From positions 1 through 7,444 of the forward strand of contig WLDA01000043.1 in assembly GCA_009705025.1 (NCBI GenBank): 7,444 nt of DNA. The letters run 5' to 3'. Below, piece after piece: positions 5,790 through 7,444 of the stretch. The number at the start of each line of letters is the position of its first letter. The first letter of the stretch is position 1. Below the pieces are notes generated by a model. It was given only the letters and a program-made list of their open reading frames with translations, was not told where the DNA came from and ran no database searches. The position numbers and the translations under genes are program-made. Origin of the DNA: Actinomycetota bacterium. GTDB taxonomy: Bacteria; Actinomycetota; Actinomycetes; Nanopelagicales; Nanopelagicaceae.

Positions 5790-6992
5790 ATGAGCGAAGA
5801 TACAAAGCAAGAGCAATGCCCTATGCATCAAGTGCGAAGAATTCCTAACGATGGAACACCAACTTGTCCATCTCCAACTTTTGCAATCTGGCGCGAAGAA
5901 GGTGCAGCAACGCCTCTTGAATACTCAGATGGTCATGAAGGCTTGATCATCAATCGCTATGAATTAGCGAAAATGGTTCTAGAAGATAAGAGATTTAGTC
6001 AGACACCGGCGCGCATGCCAGCTCATCATGGACAAGCACTTGAAGCACAATACGGTTTGAGTTCCGATAGCGAATTAGATCTTGGAAATGTTCTAGGTCT
6101 AGATGGCGAACAGCACGCACGAATTCGTAGAACAATCTTGAATAGATACTCAGTGCGCTCGGCTCGCGGGTATGAATGCGACATGAAAGAAATTGTGGCA
6201 AAGCAACTCAAGCATTTGATGGCTCAACCAACACCAGTTGATGTAACAAAGCATTATTCGCAACCAATATCTGCAGCTGGTCATATGCGCGTTCTGGGTA
6301 TTCCAGAAAAATTTCGTCAAGAGTATTCCGAATTGTTTGTAGGGGATTCCACAACAGAGCAAAAGGTTGAATTCTTGCGTCGCGTCCTTGCTGTGAAAAA
6401 AGATGAGTTAGCAGAAGATGTTCTTAGTGATCTTTTGCGCAGTGATTTATTAGTCCCTGAAATCGAAGGTCTTACTCTCTCTTTGATGGTCTCAGGTCGA
6501 GATTCAGTTGCGTACATGATTACGACATGTATGACAGCTCTACTTAATAATCCCGAGCAACTAAAAGCACTTCGCGACGATCCAACACTTATTGCTGGTG
6601 GAATGGAAGAGTTCATGCGCGTTGGTGCAATGTTTCTAACACTCTTTCCTCGTACCGCAACAGAGGACCTAACTCTGGGCGATGTGCATATCAAAGCTGG
6701 ACAATCAGTATCTGTTTCACCAGTTGCTGCAAATCATGATGAACGACAATTTCCAGATCCCGATAAATTTGATCTCTCTCGCGATGCATTTGGACATATT
6801 GGATTCGGTCATGGAATACATGGTTGCGTTGGACAACAAGTTGCTCGCGTTGAAATTCGTGAAGGTGTGATGCAACTCATTAATGGAATCCCTAGTCTTT
6901 ATCTTGTCCATGCAGAACAAAATGAACCAGGACCATTCGCTCATCCAGTCGCAACATATGAAGCTGGCGAACTCATGGTGGCCTGGAATTGA
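5790..6992 (+). CDS. Cytochrome P450 (soluble, class I)
   Basis: This is a 400-residue bacterial P450 with no membrane anchor, so it is cytosolic. Motifs in order are a C-helix HARIRR (109-114) after GLDGEQ; the I-helix oxygen-activation motif SGRDS (235-239); ExxR as Glu274/Arg277; a PERF-like FPDPDKFDLSR region (321-331); and the heme-binding loop FGHGIHGCVG (339-348) with thiolate Cys346. Length and layout are normal for bacterial monooxygenases that hydroxylate small molecules such as terpenoids, steroids, polyketides or macrolides. The CYP family and substrate cannot be assigned from sequence alone. In the I-helix, Ser replaces the usual Ala/Gly at 235 and the usual Thr at 239. GGAGG at 5776-5780, 9 bases upstream, supports the ATG, which follows the reductase stop by 4 bases. 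Its electron partners are the two preceding genes, making a complete P450 system in one operon. Confidence 0.95.
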   Translation: MSEDTKQEQCPMHQVRRIPNDGTPTCPSPTFAIWREEGAATPLEYSDGHEGLIINRYELAKMVLEDKRFSQTPARMPAHHGQALEAQYGLSSDSELDLGNVLGLDGEQHARIRRTILNRYSVRSARGYECDMKEIVAKQLKHLMAQPTPVDVTKHYSQPISAAGHMRVLGIPEKFRQEYSELFVGDSTTEQKVEFLRRVLAVKKDELAEDVLSDLLRSDLLVPEIEGLTLSLMVSGRDSVAYMITTCMTALLNNPEQLKALRDDPTLIAGGMEEFMRVGAMFLTLFPRTATEDLTLGDVHIKAGQSVSVSPVAANHDERQFPDPDKFDLSRDAFGHIGFGHGIHGCVGQQVARVEIREGVMQLINGIPSLYLVHAEQNEPGPFAHPVATYEAGELMVAWN

Positions 6993-7444
6993 AGGATTTG
7001 AATAGCCCAGTTATTTGGCGAACACTCTTTGACGGAGATTCAAAGCATGGCTGGATGCATTCAGGTATTGGCGTTCTCAGTGATGGCCGAATTGTTTTTG
7101 AAGCACCTGGTGGCGGAGCCCTAATATTCCTAGATCCTGTAACAAAATCACATATAAGAGTTGAAGTAGGCGTCGCTGTTTCACATGGAATTGCAGTTGG
7201 CAGCGATGACACGATTTGGATTTGTGATCCAGGTGCGCAGGCACCAGGGCAAGTCGTACAAATCAATCTAGATGGAAAGATTGTGCGCACTATCAAACAA
7301 CCTATCCGAAGTGCTGATGAGCAAGATAAATGGAGACCTACTTCAATTGCACTTGCTCCCAATGGCGATATTTGGATTGGTGATGGCTACGGCCTGAGTT
7401 TGGTACATGTCGTCAGAGCAAATGGTGTGATTCAAACTTTTGAC
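6989..7444 (+). CDS. NHL-type beta-propeller protein (3' end outside window)
   Basis: About 152 codons are visible before the window ends. The sequence shows repeating propeller blades: GIGVLSDGRIVFEAPGGG (26-43), HGIAVGSDDTIWICDPG (66-82), GQVVQINLDGKIV, and RPTSIALAPNGDIWIGDGYG (the last part at about 125-135), then VHVVRANG. These 'hGiAv...dGxIWixD' blades are typical of NHL-repeat/SMP-30-like and peptidylglycine alpha-amidating-lyase-like six-bladed propellers. Members act as lactonases, lyases or binding scaffolds; which applies here cannot be told. No signal peptide is seen, so it is probably cytosolic. No ATG precedes the first blade. The likeliest start is TTG at 6989, overlapping the P450 stop as TTGA and preceded by GGTGG at 6977-6981; TTG 6998 and ATG 7055 are alternatives. 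The tight junction indicates co-translation with the P450 and a shared pathway. Confidence 0.72.
   Translation, partial: MKDLNSPVIWRTLFDGDSKHGWMHSGIGVLSDGRIVFEAPGGGALIFLDPVTKSHIRVEVGVAVSHGIAVGSDDTIWICDPGAQAPGQVVQINLDGKIVRTIKQPIRSADEQDKWRPTSIALAPNGDIWIGDGYGLSLVHVVRANGVIQTFD

Noticed and set aside
6317..6694. 125-codon minus-strand open frame inside the P450
   Set aside because: It is opposite the P450 I-helix and ExxR region; the translation is low-complexity Ser/Arg-rich, as expected of a shadow frame.
6973..7362. 129-codon minus-strand open frame at the right end
   Set aside because: It is antisense to clear propeller blade repeats on the plus strand and has no recognisable protein features.

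Overview
The window most likely comes from a small-genome planktonic actinobacterium, probably of the freshwater acI group (Nanopelagicales, 'Ca. Planktophila'/'Ca. Nanopelagicus'-like). The evidence is a moderately AT-rich composition (judged by eye, not counted), very short gene spacing, and actinobacterial-looking protein sequences. Several genes have a TANNNT-type -10 box placed 6-7 bases before the ATG, which is the layout expected for leaderless mRNAs. A secreted protein ends in a Cys/Lys-rich tail (Cys523 ... CPKGYKK) of the kind I associate with exported acI proteins. The taxonomic call is an inference from these features; there is no rRNA or marker gene in the window.

Left part (1-1717): a 5'-complete, 3'-truncated FMN-dependent nitronate monooxygenase-family gene runs leftward off the window. 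A PhnB-like VOC/glyoxalase-fold gene runs rightward. They diverge from a 72-bp gap that holds a candidate leaderless promoter for each gene.

Middle part (1718-4325): a probable intrinsic terminator is followed by a 546-residue exported protein of unknown function with 12 cysteines. It converges with a dimethylargininase (DDAH)/amidinotransferase-fold hydrolase on the minus strand, and the two stop codons overlap.

Right part (4326-7444): a roughly 105-bp divergent regulatory gap carries two abutting perfect inverted repeats. It leads into a tight rightward operon: a [3Fe-4S] ferredoxin, an FAD/NAD(P)H ferredoxin reductase, a cytochrome P450, and the start of an NHL-type beta-propeller protein cut by the window edge. 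The first three form a complete class I P450 electron chain: NAD(P)H, then FAD reductase, then ferredoxin, then P450 heme. The propeller protein probably acts on or with the P450 product, but neither substrate nor product can be read from the sequence. The P450-propeller operon and its palindromic control region are the parts most worth following up. No RNA genes, mobile elements or CRISPR arrays were seen, and no gap without a gene exceeds about 115 bases.
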